A DNA stretch of 64,000 nt from a virus, in IMG/VR virus record IMGVR_UViG_3300043446_001791, positions 1 to 64,000 of that record. The stretch is one strand, 5' to 3'. The translations under genes and the position numbers were made by a program. Within the stretch, counting starts at the first letter, position 1. Each line of letters begins with the position of its first letter. The notes under the pieces are model-generated. The model was given only the letters and a program-made list of their open reading frames with translations, was not told the DNA's origin and made no database searches. Positions 42,105 to 52,267 of this stretch are shown piece after piece.

Positions 42105-42110
42105 ATTATA
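42105..42110 (-). promoter_or_regulatory. -10 box, leaderless arrangement
   Basis: TATAAT, 7 nt (ATGCAAC), ATG at 42097. Includes the TAA of the helicase gene. Confidence 0.4.
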
Positions 42111-43332
42111 CTGACTTATCTTCATAATCCTTATACCTATAATATCCCTTGTCAAAATCAGCCTGAACTAAGAATTCTCCCATAAAACCGTTACGATTCT
42201 TACGGAATACACATTCAATAATATCGCTATTATTCCCTCTACCCAACGCAAGCACCCAGTCGGCATCATAAGCAATTTGGCGTGACCATGCGGTTTGACC
42301 AAGGGTTGGTACGGTTTCAAGTTTAGTAACGTCATCTGGAGTAGCAGAGGAAATAGCAATAATTGGTACCTCTTCTGCAATTGCCATTAATTTTAATTCA
42401 CGAGATAGATTTTTCATACGAATAGTTTCGTTATCAGACTTTTGATTTGGAGACATTAACTGCAAATAGTCAACAATAACAAAGTCTGGTTTATATTGAT
42501 CAATCTTTCCTCGTAAAACTAATGGCGTAATATCGCCGCCAGTATCATTAGATATAATATGAAACTCTGGTTTACCGCTAACATGTTTAGTATGCCAAGA
42601 CTTTAACATATCCATCTCAACCTGTCCAGCACTTAACTTTCTATGAGACCATACTCCCTCGCCCATAATTGCAAATACACGATTGCGAACTTCTACTTCA
42701 GACATTTCAAGACTTATGATCATTGGGCTACGACCCTGTTTCCAAGCCTGTACGGCGAAATAGAGAGACAACCATGACTTTCCTATGCCTGGATATGCAA
42801 GAAAGACTCCTAACTGCCCTGGCATGATCCCAGACGGTAAATAATTATCAAATCCTGGAAGTCCAGTTTTAATTCCTAGTGCTCCAGCCTCTTGCTGCTT
42901 CTTTAAATTTTCAAAATATGCAACAGCAGAATCTAAATCTGTCACATCAATATCACGAATTGCTGCTGTATTTTTCCTTAGTTCTGCAGTTTTTGTAATT
43001 AAAGATTCAAGTGCATCAATGCCTTGTCCGCCCTGCACATCTGTTGCAGCAGATCTAATAATATCTTTAAGACTATTTGTAAGGTATTCTGCCTGTAGTT
43101 CTTCTAAATGATGCTTAGTAGATCCTATATTATCAACTAATTCAAAATCTCTAAATTTTTCTATAACTAATTCTGTTGGAGGCACTGTGGCATTGTGCTC
43201 ATAATACTTTCTAATAAACTGCCATACATCTACGTGTGTAATTAAAATGTTTTCTATATTTGCTTGTAGTAAAACATGGGCTTGCTTATCTTTTAATACG
43301 GCTGAAATTAATTTGGATTCTGTATTATTCAT
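42106..43332 (-). CDS. DnaB-type replicative helicase
   Basis: 408 residues. An N-terminal helical domain, then LGVFLAYPGIGKSWLS (Walker A), PMIISLEMSEVEVRNRV, PDFVIVDYLQLMSPN (Walker B) and ETIRMKNLSRELKLMA, the RecA-like core of DnaB. Arg finger near GRGNNS. Unwinds the fork ahead of the DnaE polymerase and primase. Confidence 0.9.
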   Translation of the reverse strand: MNNTESKLISAVLKDKQAHVLLQANIENILITHVDVWQFIRKYYEHNATVPPTELVIEKFRDFELVDNIGSTKHHLEELQAEYLTNSLKDIIRSAATDVQGGQGIDALESLITKTAELRKNTAAIRDIDVTDLDSAVAYFENLKKQQEAGALGIKTGLPGFDNYLPSGIMPGQLGVFLAYPGIGKSWLSLYFAVQAWKQGRSPMIISLEMSEVEVRNRVFAIMGEGVWSHRKLSAGQVEMDMLKSWHTKHVSGKPEFHIISNDTGGDITPLVLRGKIDQYKPDFVIVDYLQLMSPNQKSDNETIRMKNLSRELKLMAIAEEVPIIAISSATPDDVTKLETVPTLGQTAWSRQIAYDADWVLALGRGNNSDIIECVFRKNRNGFMGEFLVQADFDKGYYRYKDYEDKSV

Positions 43333-43633
43333 CCAACCACTCCTTAGCCTTTTTCCTGCGCTCTGCTCTATCTTCTATATCTTTTACATATTGCTGCTTT
43401 GCTTCTAGTATATCATGTGCTATGTATGCAAAATGATTCCATGTTGGATTTTCTGTTACATCAAAATAATACTCTAGTAGTTCATAGCAAAGATCAAGTC
43501 CATAGGACTCGATAAGTGCATCAGCAGACCACTGCTCAACCCACTTATTGTATTGTGGCTTCTGTCCTAGTTTAAACTTATAGTGTTTATCAAACCTACT
43601 TAACAGAGCCAGTCGCTTCTGTTTGTCTGTCAC
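43325..43633 (-). CDS. Hypothetical protein upstream of the helicase, possible helicase loader
   Basis: 102 residues, acidic/basic helices. WVEQWSADALIESYGLDLCYELLEYYF and NHFAYIAHDILEAKQQY. Overlaps the DnaB-like gene. The position suggests a helicase loader or replisome organiser, but no motif proves it. Confidence 0.4.
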   Translation of the reverse strand: MTDKQKRLALLSRFDKHYKFKLGQKPQYNKWVEQWSADALIESYGLDLCYELLEYYFDVTENPTWNHFAYIAHDILEAKQQYVKDIEDRAERRKKAKEWLDE

Positions 43634-43634
43634 A

Positions 43635-43841
43635 CTAATTGCTTTCTTCTAGTTCAACCTTTGCTTCTGAGATTTTTTCTGTTAATTTGTCTTCAACAAA
43701 TTTGTATACACGTTCAAAAGCCTGATCTGTATTTTCTCCATCACGCTTTGAATCTACAACGCCTAAATCTAATCTTAATGATTGAAAGTTTCCAAGATTG
43801 ATTGTATAGCCAAGCGTTACTGATACTTTAGTATCGTCCAT
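43635..43841 (-). CDS. Hypothetical small protein
   Basis: 68 residues from ATG 43841, set by GAAGGG 6 nt upstream; the longer frame begins within the previous gene. Beta strand-rich, then an acidic helix. Family unknown. Confidence 0.5.
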   Translation of the reverse strand: MDDTKVSVTLGYTINLGNFQSLRLDLGVVDSKRDGENTDQAFERVYKFVEDKLTEKISEAKVELEESN

Positions 43842-43855
43842 TTCATACCCTTCTG

Positions 43856-44398
43856 TTATATTGACTCTGACCAAATTGGTATAAACCTACCGTCTTCGGT
43901 CTTCGTATATGTAAGTATACCATCTCCCATTCGTCTGGTCAACTCAGCCTTTGTTGGAGTGATATCATTTGTTATTAAATTATCTTTTCTTGGTCTACCA
44001 ATATGGTACGTAGCCAGTATATCACGAATCTCTCTAACTTGCGATTCAGAGTAATAAGATCTTACTTGCCATCCACGCTTACCGTCTTTTTGTGCTCCAA
44101 TAGGATTTGGAATAATTCCACGTTTCATTAATGTCGGCATATATTTTCTATGTCTATTGACAAGATCTGCAGTTTCTGATACAGTATATGCTCTTTCTCT
44201 TTTATTTTTAAATTCTTTTATTAAACAACTTTCAGTTTTATCTTTTGTTATATTATAAATTGACATTATGCCATTTGATCTGTTATAATGAATAACCCTA
44301 ACTAAATTTTTATTTAAAAACCAAATTTTTTTACTTCCTACAATTACAGGGGAGAGGTTGTAATCTTCGCTCGATCTAATTCCTTTTTTAATAGCCAT
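43856..44398 (-). CDS. MerR-like winged-helix DNA-binding protein
   Basis: 180 residues. RAYTVSETADLVNRHRKYMPTLMKRGIIPNPIG is a MerR-type winged HTH, followed by YYSESQVREIRDILA and a basic GRPRKDN patch. May regulate the adjacent operon or act in DNA processing. Overlaps the zinc-ribbon gene. Confidence 0.55.
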   Translation of the reverse strand: MAIKKGIRSSEDYNLSPVIVGSKKIWFLNKNLVRVIHYNRSNGIMSIYNITKDKTESCLIKEFKNKRERAYTVSETADLVNRHRKYMPTLMKRGIIPNPIGAQKDGKRGWQVRSYYSESQVREIRDILATYHIGRPRKDNLITNDITPTKAELTRRMGDGILTYTKTEDGRFIPIWSESI

Positions 44399-44535
44399 CT
44401 GCCTTCCTCTGTCTCAGACGGTGGATGAAAAAATCTTCTTGATCCACAAATAAAACAATATATTTCTACATGAGAAAGAGAAGTAAAAACTCTGTCTATC
44501 ATCATATATCTTGAACATTTTTTACATCTAATCAT
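44344..44535 (-). CDS. Zinc-ribbon protein
   Basis: 63 residues: CKKCSRY...CFICGSR, a paired-Cys ribbon, with an acidic/basic tail. It overlaps the next gene by over 50 nt. Function unknown. Confidence 0.55.
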   Translation of the reverse strand: MIRCKKCSRYMMIDRVFTSLSHVEIYCFICGSRRFFHPPSETEEGRWLLKKELDRAKITTSPL

Positions 44536-44978
44536 TAATTGGGCATACCGACGATAATTAAATTAACGCCAATAGAAACATCTCCGCTAGAGTTAAAGTT
44601 AACAACGCCATCTACCTTTGATGTTGTAATACTTTTTATTACAACTGAAACATTTTTACCTGCTTCTGTTCCGCCAATATTTATTGGAGTAGCAGTTACT
44701 ATTGGAGCAAACTTAAAGTCTGCTGCAAAACTATAAGAAAATGGTTGCTGACTTCCTACACTTTGATTTGAACTTTTAATAACATCTGTATATCCTGCAA
44801 TAATTCTAGTTTCAGAAGCCTTAGCATTTTGAGATACGCCTCCAGGAACATCTACTGTGACATATTTATATATTGCTGGTGAAACCTGAAGTGATAACTC
44901 ATTAATTGCATTAGCAATTTGATAAATATATGAAACATCAAGTGGTTGACCTAATTCTGGTAATGGTATTTTTGCCAT
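44535..44978 (-). CDS. Tail appendage / small structural protein
   Basis: 147 residues, beta-rich, starting MAKIPLPELGQPLDVSYIYQ; the later APIVTATPINIGG resembles the H-type-lectin-like knob proteins common at phage tail ends. Placement next to the tail-fibre genes supports a structural role. Confidence 0.5.
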   Translation of the reverse strand: MAKIPLPELGQPLDVSYIYQIANAINELSLQVSPAIYKYVTVDVPGGVSQNAKASETRIIAGYTDVIKSSNQSVGSQQPFSYSFAADFKFAPIVTATPINIGGTEAGKNVSVVIKSITTSKVDGVVNFNSSGDVSIGVNLIIVGMPN

Positions 44979-44993
44979 GATTCCTCCTGTCTA

Positions 44994-45002
44994 ATTATAT
45001 CA
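44994..45002 (-). promoter_or_regulatory. Extended -10 promoter
   Basis: Minus strand TGATATAAT with a TTGAAA 15 nt upstream; GGAGGA and the ATG at 44978 follow. The TAA stop of the Fn3-like gene is inside the box. Confidence 0.45.
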
Positions 45003-45435
45003 GACTTCCCTCATTTTCAAATAATGTTGCATTGCTAAATTTTTGTAGAGGAATTGTCTTTGTTTGAATTGCAACATTTATATATTCTTTGTCTGGTGAA
45101 TATACTATAGAATAATTTGTTTGAGATGTTTTTGAATAATAATTCCAGTTTCCGTTGTTCCATTTAACATATATATAGTATTCCTCAATATTTGTTTGAG
45201 GTTCCCATGTTAAATTAATAACACGATTAGTTGTATCAATTATTAAACTATTTAAAATTTCTACTGGAGTATCTTCAGCAATTATTTTATATACTGGAGA
45301 CCAGTGGGAAGTTCTATTTTTATCTTCAGAAATAAACCTATACTTTAAAATATATGTTTTATTATCTCCAAAAAATCCTGGCAACTTAGATTTAGGTATG
45401 ATAATTTTTTTAATACCTTGATCTGGTGTCGACAT
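44995..45435 (-). CDS. Fibronectin-III-like tail protein
   Basis: 146 residues with two beta-sandwich-like parts; NLTWEPQTNIEEYYIYVKW is a typical Fn3 B-C strand pattern. Probably decorates the tail tip or fibre. Confidence 0.5.
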   Translation of the reverse strand: MSTPDQGIKKIIIPKSKLPGFFGDNKTYILKYRFISEDKNRTSHWSPVYKIIAEDTPVEILNSLIIDTTNRVINLTWEPQTNIEEYYIYVKWNNGNWNYYSKTSQTNYSIVYSPDKEYINVAIQTKTIPLQKFSNATLFENEGSLI

Positions 45436-46544
45436 TATTGCACATCCATTGCAAATCTAAACTCTATATAGTTTGTAGTATTTGCAGCCTTAATGATAGT
45501 TGCTGCATTAGCATTTTTTAAAACAGTATACCCAGTTAATCCATAAACTGGATTTGTTGTAGAAATATTTTCAAACCTAATTGCATCTAATCCAACATAA
45601 AAATCTGAAGACGGTGCGTTATTATTAATTATTGTTGTATATATTTTTACAATACTAACATTATTCCATGTGAAACCTGTACTTTTGTATAGTTCTTGTA
45701 ACTCTTTTGTTATTACATAATATCTATTATTTGCAAAATCATAATCATTTGCATTCATTACTACCTCAAATCTAGCCCACTGACCAGAGCCAGACTCGTC
45801 TGTTTCAGAAAACTCTAATAATATACGTACTTCATCTGGAATAATTGATGGATCTGGATCTTTATTTATTATACTAAATGCTAATTTAATTTGATCGGTT
45901 GGTATATTTTTATTAAAATCCAAGGATGTTCCCAATAAATGTATATGATCTGATTCAGAATTTATTTGTAAATGATTGTCCGATACCGTTAAATTTGCTG
46001 AATCACCCCTCATCATAACTATATTATTAAAGAATCTTGCTCGTTCATATCTAGATGTCCTATTGGAATCAGTAAATACAACATTGTCTGAGTTTGTCTG
46101 AAATGCTTTAAGAGTTTGGTCTATAGTATTGTTTGCTCCTAAAGGCTCATAAATCACATCTAATTTAGTAGAAGATGTTTGATTATGATATTCCCAGTTT
46201 TCATTTACAGTAAAAGCAAACAAAGATCTAGAATCATACGCTCCAGCAGATGGATTGGCTCCAGCAGAATATATTCCAACTTCTGATATTTCATATCTTT
46301 CGTCAGTAGGCAACTCTGCAGTCAACACAATTTTTTCTACTCCGCCGTCATTAACATATCCTCTTGAAACAATAGGAACTCTAAACATTTCAAAATCTAA
46401 ACTTTCTTTATTTGAATAATCTGCAAATGGCTGAGTAGTATTTAGTGGTTTTGCTCCGCATCCTACTGCAATATAAGACGCATAGGCAGGGGCCTGCCCT
46501 ATAAGATATTTGGCTAAAATGCCTTTTCCAATGTTAGTAATCAT
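45435..46544 (-). CDS. Tail fibre or baseplate appendage protein
   Basis: 369 residues. MITNIGKGILAKYLIGQAP followed by ASYIAVGCGAKP is the entry of many phage tail-fibre/'tail-collar' proteins; EISEVGIYS is a frequent companion. The rest is beta-rich with FENISTTN near the C-terminus. Likely host contact. Confidence 0.55.
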   Translation of the reverse strand: MITNIGKGILAKYLIGQAPAYASYIAVGCGAKPLNTTQPFADYSNKESLDFEMFRVPIVSRGYVNDGGVEKIVLTAELPTDERYEISEVGIYSAGANPSAGAYDSRSLFAFTVNENWEYHNQTSSTKLDVIYEPLGANNTIDQTLKAFQTNSDNVVFTDSNRTSRYERARFFNNIVMMRGDSANLTVSDNHLQINSESDHIHLLGTSLDFNKNIPTDQIKLAFSIINKDPDPSIIPDEVRILLEFSETDESGSGQWARFEVVMNANDYDFANNRYYVITKELQELYKSTGFTWNNVSIVKIYTTIINNNAPSSDFYVGLDAIRFENISTTNPVYGLTGYTVLKNANAATIIKAANTTNYIEFRFAMDVQ

Positions 46545-46546
46545 AT

Positions 46547-47185
46547 TTACACCTCATATATTGTATCATCTAATACTATCCCGTCAGATATGATAGAGAC
46601 CTCTACTTGTTCATCTTTGGCTAAATTAATAACATTAATTATTAAATCACCAGTTTCTTCATCAATATATACTATAGAGCAGTTTGGACCAGTGCCACAT
46701 TCTGGTATTTTGCTAGAAAAATTGATTGGAAATTGTTTGAAATAGTTTGAATCTATATCTTGTAAGCCTAAAATATTTTGTGGATTGTATTGAAAATATA
46801 CACTACTTAAATTTTTAATTGGCTGATATAAAATGTTCTGTCCGTTAACCAAATCTGATCTTACTATATTAATTAATTCTTGGCCTCCTATATTTTCAAA
46901 TATAAGATCTGTCATTATATCTACTGGAAGGGTATCATCTTTAAATAAGATTAGGTCAGTTGTTGCAGGCTTTACACTTCCATCTACTGTGCCATTTGGG
47001 TATAATACAGTTGGGTCATCTGGTATTGCATTTAATCCACTTATATAGTCTGCAAACTCTTGAAGTTGTGCAGCACTAGTTACCCTTTTTGCACTGCCAT
47101 TTTTCCAAGACATCTTTTCTTCGTGCGTAGGGGCAATTGGATAATCATCATAAACTATTTTTCCGTCGCCAGTAAAATATACCAT
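46547..47185 (-). CDS. Minor tail protein
   Basis: 212 residues from ATG 47185, with GAGGTGTAGG upstream. MVYFTGDGKIVYDDYP, WKNGSAKRVTSAAQLQEFAD and later beta-rich sequence; position suggests a tail-tip component. No catalytic motif. Confidence 0.5.
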   Translation of the reverse strand: MVYFTGDGKIVYDDYPIAPTHEEKMSWKNGSAKRVTSAAQLQEFADYISGLNAIPDDPTVLYPNGTVDGSVKPATTDLILFKDDTLPVDIMTDLIFENIGGQELINIVRSDLVNGQNILYQPIKNLSSVYFQYNPQNILGLQDIDSNYFKQFPINFSSKIPECGTGPNCSIVYIDEETGDLIINVINLAKDEQVEVSIISDGIVLDDTIYEV

Positions 47186-47186
47186 C

Positions 47187-50100
47187 CTACACCTCACTTA
47201 AATATAGTGTCATATTGGGACCACCTATATCCTTTTGATAGTCTATATTATAAACTACGAACTTTGACTCTGGAGAAACAATAACATCTAGATTATTTTC
47301 ATTTTTATATTCTATATTAACTATATCTCCTAATTGTATAATTGGCAAATTAAATACTTTAAGCCCTACACTTTTTCTTGGTTTCATAATTTTTTGTATG
47401 ATCCAAGACATTAGGTCTTTTGCGTCGTCTTCAGATTGGATATATGGTGGCTCTATAGAAAATTCTTTTTTACCATATGTTAATCTACTTGTTTTTATTT
47501 TATCAAAATCTTGTTGTGTTTTAATTGGTGAAATAATTAAACCATCTTTACCAATTTCTGGATCAGAAAAGTTACTATTTTTAGCAAAATAATTATCTAC
47601 CGTTAACTCATTTTCTGATTGTTGTGTAAATGTTATTCCCTGTATTCTCAAATAGTTTCCGCTAGTTTCATCTAAATTAATTGCAGTATCTGTAGAATTA
47701 AATATTAAGAATTCTGCTCCGTATGAACCAGCCCTAAAACCAGATACAGTATATCCTTTAATTCTATTAAATGTAGGAGATAGTTGTGCGTATAATGCTG
47801 GAAATGCCTTATCATATCTAATTTTTAAATACGCTGCTTCTCTCATTATGCTTCCAAACTCTTCAAAATAAATATTAAACTTAGGAGGTTGGCTTGGACT
47901 GATTCCAGAAAGATACGTTGATTGAATAATTCCAGACATTGCATATTTTCTAAATGACTCATTTGCATTAATTTCGTTATCTCCAAACGCTGCTGACACT
48001 GGAGTGTCTAATGAAAAAACAGTGTTTTGACTATAGTTATTAGTTAATGCATATATATTTTCAAACATACATTTTGACCCGCCACGTACAAATAAAGCCA
48101 TATTATTATAAATTGGAGTGGGTGCCTCGTCATCTATAATTCCTACTATTTGATTATTAATATATAAGTAAAATTTTCTAATAGATCCAACATCTTGATA
48201 TTCTACTGCTAAATCATATACTGTTGGATTGTCTTCGCCCATTAATCTTGACTGTCCAGTAAAATTACCGTCGTCCACAATTATATTTGTAAATCCGCCC
48301 CAAAGTTTTATTGGTATTGCCTTACCTTCTGGATCAGACAAAACTTTATAGAAAACTACATTATGAAGATTTTCTGCTGCAGTTGAGTATTCACTAACAT
48401 TCTTTTCTGTTAAAGATATAATTTCAAAATAATATCCAACATTAGTGTTTGGGTTTAGTAAAACAGCAATACCCCCAGAACCACCAGATATATTAAGGCT
48501 TTGATTAGGCTGTGATCCAGGAAGTACATAATACGGTGTGGAATTTAATGGTGTCTGTCCACGTGTCTCACTTGATTCAATTTTGCCAACAATTCTCATT
48601 CTTGTTCCAAAATGCTTATATCTATTATCTAATGCTTTGTATTGATATGATAAAAAGTCAATTGGTTGTTCTGTATTTGGAAATGACGGGCCAGACATTA
48701 CTAATGCTGAGGACTGAACGGACCCAGTTTGTGTAGACTTTATGGTATTATTTTGTGTTTCTTTTGTAAAGGATGTAGATAAAAAGTTTTTAATAACTCC
48801 AGTTCTTTTGTTTTCTTTAGATCTAATATTATTTACTCCAGCAGGACCCTCTCCTAATACTATCTGTTCTCCTAAACTATTTACTAATTCATCTTTTCCT
48901 TTTGCTATATATTCTAAGCCAAAAAGATATTTGCTATCCATGTCCATTCCACGTACATACAGATCATTACTCCAGTATGAATCTAGTCCAGCCTTGTGAG
49001 AAAGTATTGGCGTTCCAAACTGACCTCTTCCATGTCTGGAAACATTGCCATTTTTCATAACAGTTCTTCCGTTTATATCTTCATATTTTGGTTCAGAATA
49101 AATACGAACCAATCCAGTAGGATATATTTTTCCATTAAATGTTAGTTTACCCATATAGTTTTGATATTCTTGATTACTGCTAATCCAAACGTTTCCAACA
49201 GCACCTACTGTTGTTGTTGTAAAATTAATTTTTCCATTACTATCTTCTGTTGTGATTATTTTTTCTGCTCCAGGAATACTGTATTGAACTGCATCAAATC
49301 TTATAATTTCTCCATTTGCATAAAAATATCCTGCGTGTCTACCTAGCCAATAAACTGCCTCTCCAAGATCTATTGTATTGTTTGTTATTTGATTTCCAAC
49401 TACGAATGGAACATTTTCAGATAAATCAGAGTTTAATGGAATAGCAGATAGGCTATAGGCAGATTGACTTTGAGCCTCTCCATTGATTGATCTTAATGGC
49501 GTATCCCCAGTTACCTCCCATAAGAGAACTGGTTTGTATATCCAATTTTTTGCTGCAGCCTCATTGTCTATCATGCTTGCTTGTTTAATTGTTCCATACG
49601 ATCTTTGAATATATCTTGACTTATAGTTAATTTTTCCATCATTAAAAACATTTTTATCGCTAGAGGCTATGTCTACAATATTAGTTAATTTAATATTTTT
49701 ATTTTTATTTCTTATTTCATTATCTTTAATGAAATCGTTTGATCCATAAAAAGTAAATTGTATATCTCTTTCAGAGTCTGAGGGAAGCATATAATTTTTA
49801 CTCATCATAACAAAATTATTATATTCATCAAAAAACATTGCCGTTTGTGTAGATACTGCTAAATCATTTAAAACTTCGGCTACAGTTTTGTCTGGACCAA
49901 TATAAAAAAATGGAATTATTAATTCTTTTTCTCCAGAAACTCTTTTAAAGGTATAGTTAGAAAATCCTACAGAGTCTAAAAGAAGTGATACAGCATAACT
50001 TAGTGAGACATTAGTAACAAGTATTTGTGGTGCAAGAATTGATTCAAAATAAAAGTATAAATCTCTTAACTCTAAAGTTACCTTTCTATCGTTTGGATTA

Positions 50101-51593
50101 TATTTTGGAAATGCATCACAATATAATGTTTTTATTGGAACCATATAGTCATATCCATTAACATCAACTATGATGTCATAAAATTTTAATTGTATATTAT
50201 TAGACAAATATTTATATATAATGCTTCCAGTATTATTCTCATTAAAAGCATCATCATAGTCAAATATAGATAATGATCCTACAGATGCCAACAATTGACC
50301 TACTGGCATTCCACTGTTGCCTAAATCAGATGCTGATTTTTTAACTGAAAAGCCAGTTACCTTGTCAGAAATATCTGCTACTAGTCTTGGAGACATTTCT
50401 ATTAAATCAAATGTAGAGTTAACTTTATTCATTGTATCAAGTACAACCCTTATTCCTTTTATATTTTCAAATTCTCTATATACTTGTCTATTGTCTGTAT
50501 TTGATTTAAAAGATATGGGGTTTGTTAAGTCAGTTACAAAGTTAGTTAATCTAGTTACAGTTTCTTCTTCTAAGTACCAGCCATAAGTGGGGGTGAATGT
50601 TTCCCATCCACCATTAAACCAAATGTGGTACAGTCCCAAATCGTCATCATTATTTTTAACTAAATAAGCATATCCATTGATAGACTCTTTAGGTAAGAAT
50701 GATTCGCTATAATATTCTTCTGCACGAATAAATACTTCTTTGTATTTTTGTGGCACCTTTAATCCATATGCTAACTCTACGTATCCGTCATCTTTTATTA
50801 TTGATGTACCGTCACTTCTTCTAGAGTTAGCATCAAACTTAATTGCATCAATCCATTCATTTTGTTTTAGATATTGAATTTTCCATTGAACTGGTGTTGT
50901 TTTATTATTGTCTCCATACAGTGGGTCAGGGAAAGATCCAGCCTTTCCTGAAAAAGGACCTAAATCTACTGACCCAACATTTGTTTGCATTTTAATTACT
51001 ATTCTGTTTGCTGGCACAGGATCTGAATAAACAACAAATGGACAGGCATCATCTATAAAGTATTGACCGCCTACTTGCTTATTTGCTATGCCAAAAACTG
51101 AGCCTGATTCAGTTCTGTATGAAGTCCAATATTTAAAGTTATCATTTTTATCTGCCATATAATATCTAGGTCTATTGGACATGTTTAAATTTGAATGATG
51201 TAATCTTTTCCCTGGAATATAAGAGGCTTTATTTATACCAGATCTTGGCCTAAACTTTTTAAAACAATCTTCTAACGAATACAACATTTTATTTTTTGTG
51301 TTTTGTGCCAATAAAAACCATGGTTGTTCGTTGTCTTCTGGATCAATTCCTCCATCAATTTTTATATCGGCATCTGTTGCACCTGTATAAAAATTTCCTA
51401 TATCATTTACATCAAATGTATTTGGAATAAGTTTATATTTTTCAGAATTAGAAAGTGTTGGTCTATATCTATAGTTACCAATTCTAAAAATATTATTAGC
51501 AATATTCATATTCCATTCTAGAATAATTGCAGATTGTGTTTTAACTGTACTTGAAGATTCAAGATGATTTTTTAATTCTTCGTTTTGAAACAT
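47187..51593 (-). CDS. Giant tail-tip protein (Tal-like minor tail protein)
   Basis: 1468 residues from ATG 51593, overlapping the upstream stop (TAATG). An N-terminal part of beta domains (about 1-450), a section that reads like a baseplate hub (DVNGYDYMVPIKTL, KVTLELRDLYFYFES), a lectin-like middle-to-late region (about 1060-1180; KLWGGFTNIIVDDGNF) and a C-terminal beta domain. Size and order after the distal tail protein fit a central tail-tip protein that contacts the cell. Confidence 0.65.
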   Translation of the reverse strand: MFQNEELKNHLESSSTVKTQSAIILEWNMNIANNIFRIGNYRYRPTLSNSEKYKLIPNTFDVNDIGNFYTGATDADIKIDGGIDPEDNEQPWFLLAQNTKNKMLYSLEDCFKKFRPRSGINKASYIPGKRLHHSNLNMSNRPRYYMADKNDNFKYWTSYRTESGSVFGIANKQVGGQYFIDDACPFVVYSDPVPANRIVIKMQTNVGSVDLGPFSGKAGSFPDPLYGDNNKTTPVQWKIQYLKQNEWIDAIKFDANSRRSDGTSIIKDDGYVELAYGLKVPQKYKEVFIRAEEYYSESFLPKESINGYAYLVKNNDDDLGLYHIWFNGGWETFTPTYGWYLEEETVTRLTNFVTDLTNPISFKSNTDNRQVYREFENIKGIRVVLDTMNKVNSTFDLIEMSPRLVADISDKVTGFSVKKSASDLGNSGMPVGQLLASVGSLSIFDYDDAFNENNTGSIIYKYLSNNIQLKFYDIIVDVNGYDYMVPIKTLYCDAFPKYNPNDRKVTLELRDLYFYFESILAPQILVTNVSLSYAVSLLLDSVGFSNYTFKRVSGEKELIIPFFYIGPDKTVAEVLNDLAVSTQTAMFFDEYNNFVMMSKNYMLPSDSERDIQFTFYGSNDFIKDNEIRNKNKNIKLTNIVDIASSDKNVFNDGKINYKSRYIQRSYGTIKQASMIDNEAAAKNWIYKPVLLWEVTGDTPLRSINGEAQSQSAYSLSAIPLNSDLSENVPFVVGNQITNNTIDLGEAVYWLGRHAGYFYANGEIIRFDAVQYSIPGAEKIITTEDSNGKINFTTTTVGAVGNVWISSNQEYQNYMGKLTFNGKIYPTGLVRIYSEPKYEDINGRTVMKNGNVSRHGRGQFGTPILSHKAGLDSYWSNDLYVRGMDMDSKYLFGLEYIAKGKDELVNSLGEQIVLGEGPAGVNNIRSKENKRTGVIKNFLSTSFTKETQNNTIKSTQTGSVQSSALVMSGPSFPNTEQPIDFLSYQYKALDNRYKHFGTRMRIVGKIESSETRGQTPLNSTPYYVLPGSQPNQSLNISGGSGGIAVLLNPNTNVGYYFEIISLTEKNVSEYSTAAENLHNVVFYKVLSDPEGKAIPIKLWGGFTNIIVDDGNFTGQSRLMGEDNPTVYDLAVEYQDVGSIRKFYLYINNQIVGIIDDEAPTPIYNNMALFVRGGSKCMFENIYALTNNYSQNTVFSLDTPVSAAFGDNEINANESFRKYAMSGIIQSTYLSGISPSQPPKFNIYFEEFGSIMREAAYLKIRYDKAFPALYAQLSPTFNRIKGYTVSGFRAGSYGAEFLIFNSTDTAINLDETSGNYLRIQGITFTQQSENELTVDNYFAKNSNFSDPEIGKDGLIISPIKTQQDFDKIKTSRLTYGKKEFSIEPPYIQSEDDAKDLMSWIIQKIMKPRKSVGLKVFNLPIIQLGDIVNIEYKNENNLDVIVSPESKFVVYNIDYQKDIGGPNMTLYLSEV

Positions 51594-52267
51594 TATACTT
51601 CTTCCAATGTAAGGTTTATATTCCAAAAATCAAAATTGGTTCCGCCTCTTTTAATTACAGAATAGGTAAAATCTGTAAAATACATCTGTATTAATTGACT
51701 ATATTGTGGTAAATGTGCGTATGAATTATTATCAATAAGTCCCTCATCGTTTTTAAAATTTTTATAATTATCATATGATAAATAAACCCAAAATGGTCCT
51801 TGATGATTCTCATACCAGTCTAATATTTCTACCCCGCCTGCACCGCCGTCAGTTGTAAACTCTAAATTATTATCATTGAAGTGCGGTGATTTTCCAGTCG
51901 TTGGATTAAACTCTGGCGTTTGAAAATAAGATCTAGAAGGAAGCATTTCCCATGATGTAGTTATTTGTAACTTATCTGCTATATGATAAGACCTCATTCG
52001 GCCATTAATCATTCTTTCTCTTTTTTCAATTCTGGTAGGCTTAAAATTAATTTCTCCTCTATTGTCATCAGATAAAATTAAAAATTGATCATATAATCCT
52101 GTGTCAGTTTCACTACCTACATCTTGACCAATTTCTAATCCATTTGGTACATATATCTTATTTCCTCCAGGAGTTAATTCTACTAGCGTTCCAGAATTTT
52201 CAGACCATAACATTCCTTGTGGTCTTTGATATCTTCTTCTGCCTGTTATATAACTTGCTGTAGCCAT
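51593..52267 (-). CDS. Distal tail protein (Dit-like)
   Basis: 224 residues, beta-rich; ends FWNINLTLEEV, as many Dit N-terminal domains end in a beta strand. Placed between tape measure and tail-tip gene, the usual place for Dit. An atypical basic start (TGRRRYQRPQG). Confidence 0.6.
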   Translation of the reverse strand: MATASYITGRRRYQRPQGMLWSENSGTLVELTPGGNKIYVPNGLEIGQDVGSETDTGLYDQFLILSDDNRGEINFKPTRIEKRERMINGRMRSYHIADKLQITTSWEMLPSRSYFQTPEFNPTTGKSPHFNDNNLEFTTDGGAGGVEILDWYENHQGPFWVYLSYDNYKNFKNDEGLIDNNSYAHLPQYSQLIQMYFTDFTYSVIKRGGTNFDFWNINLTLEEV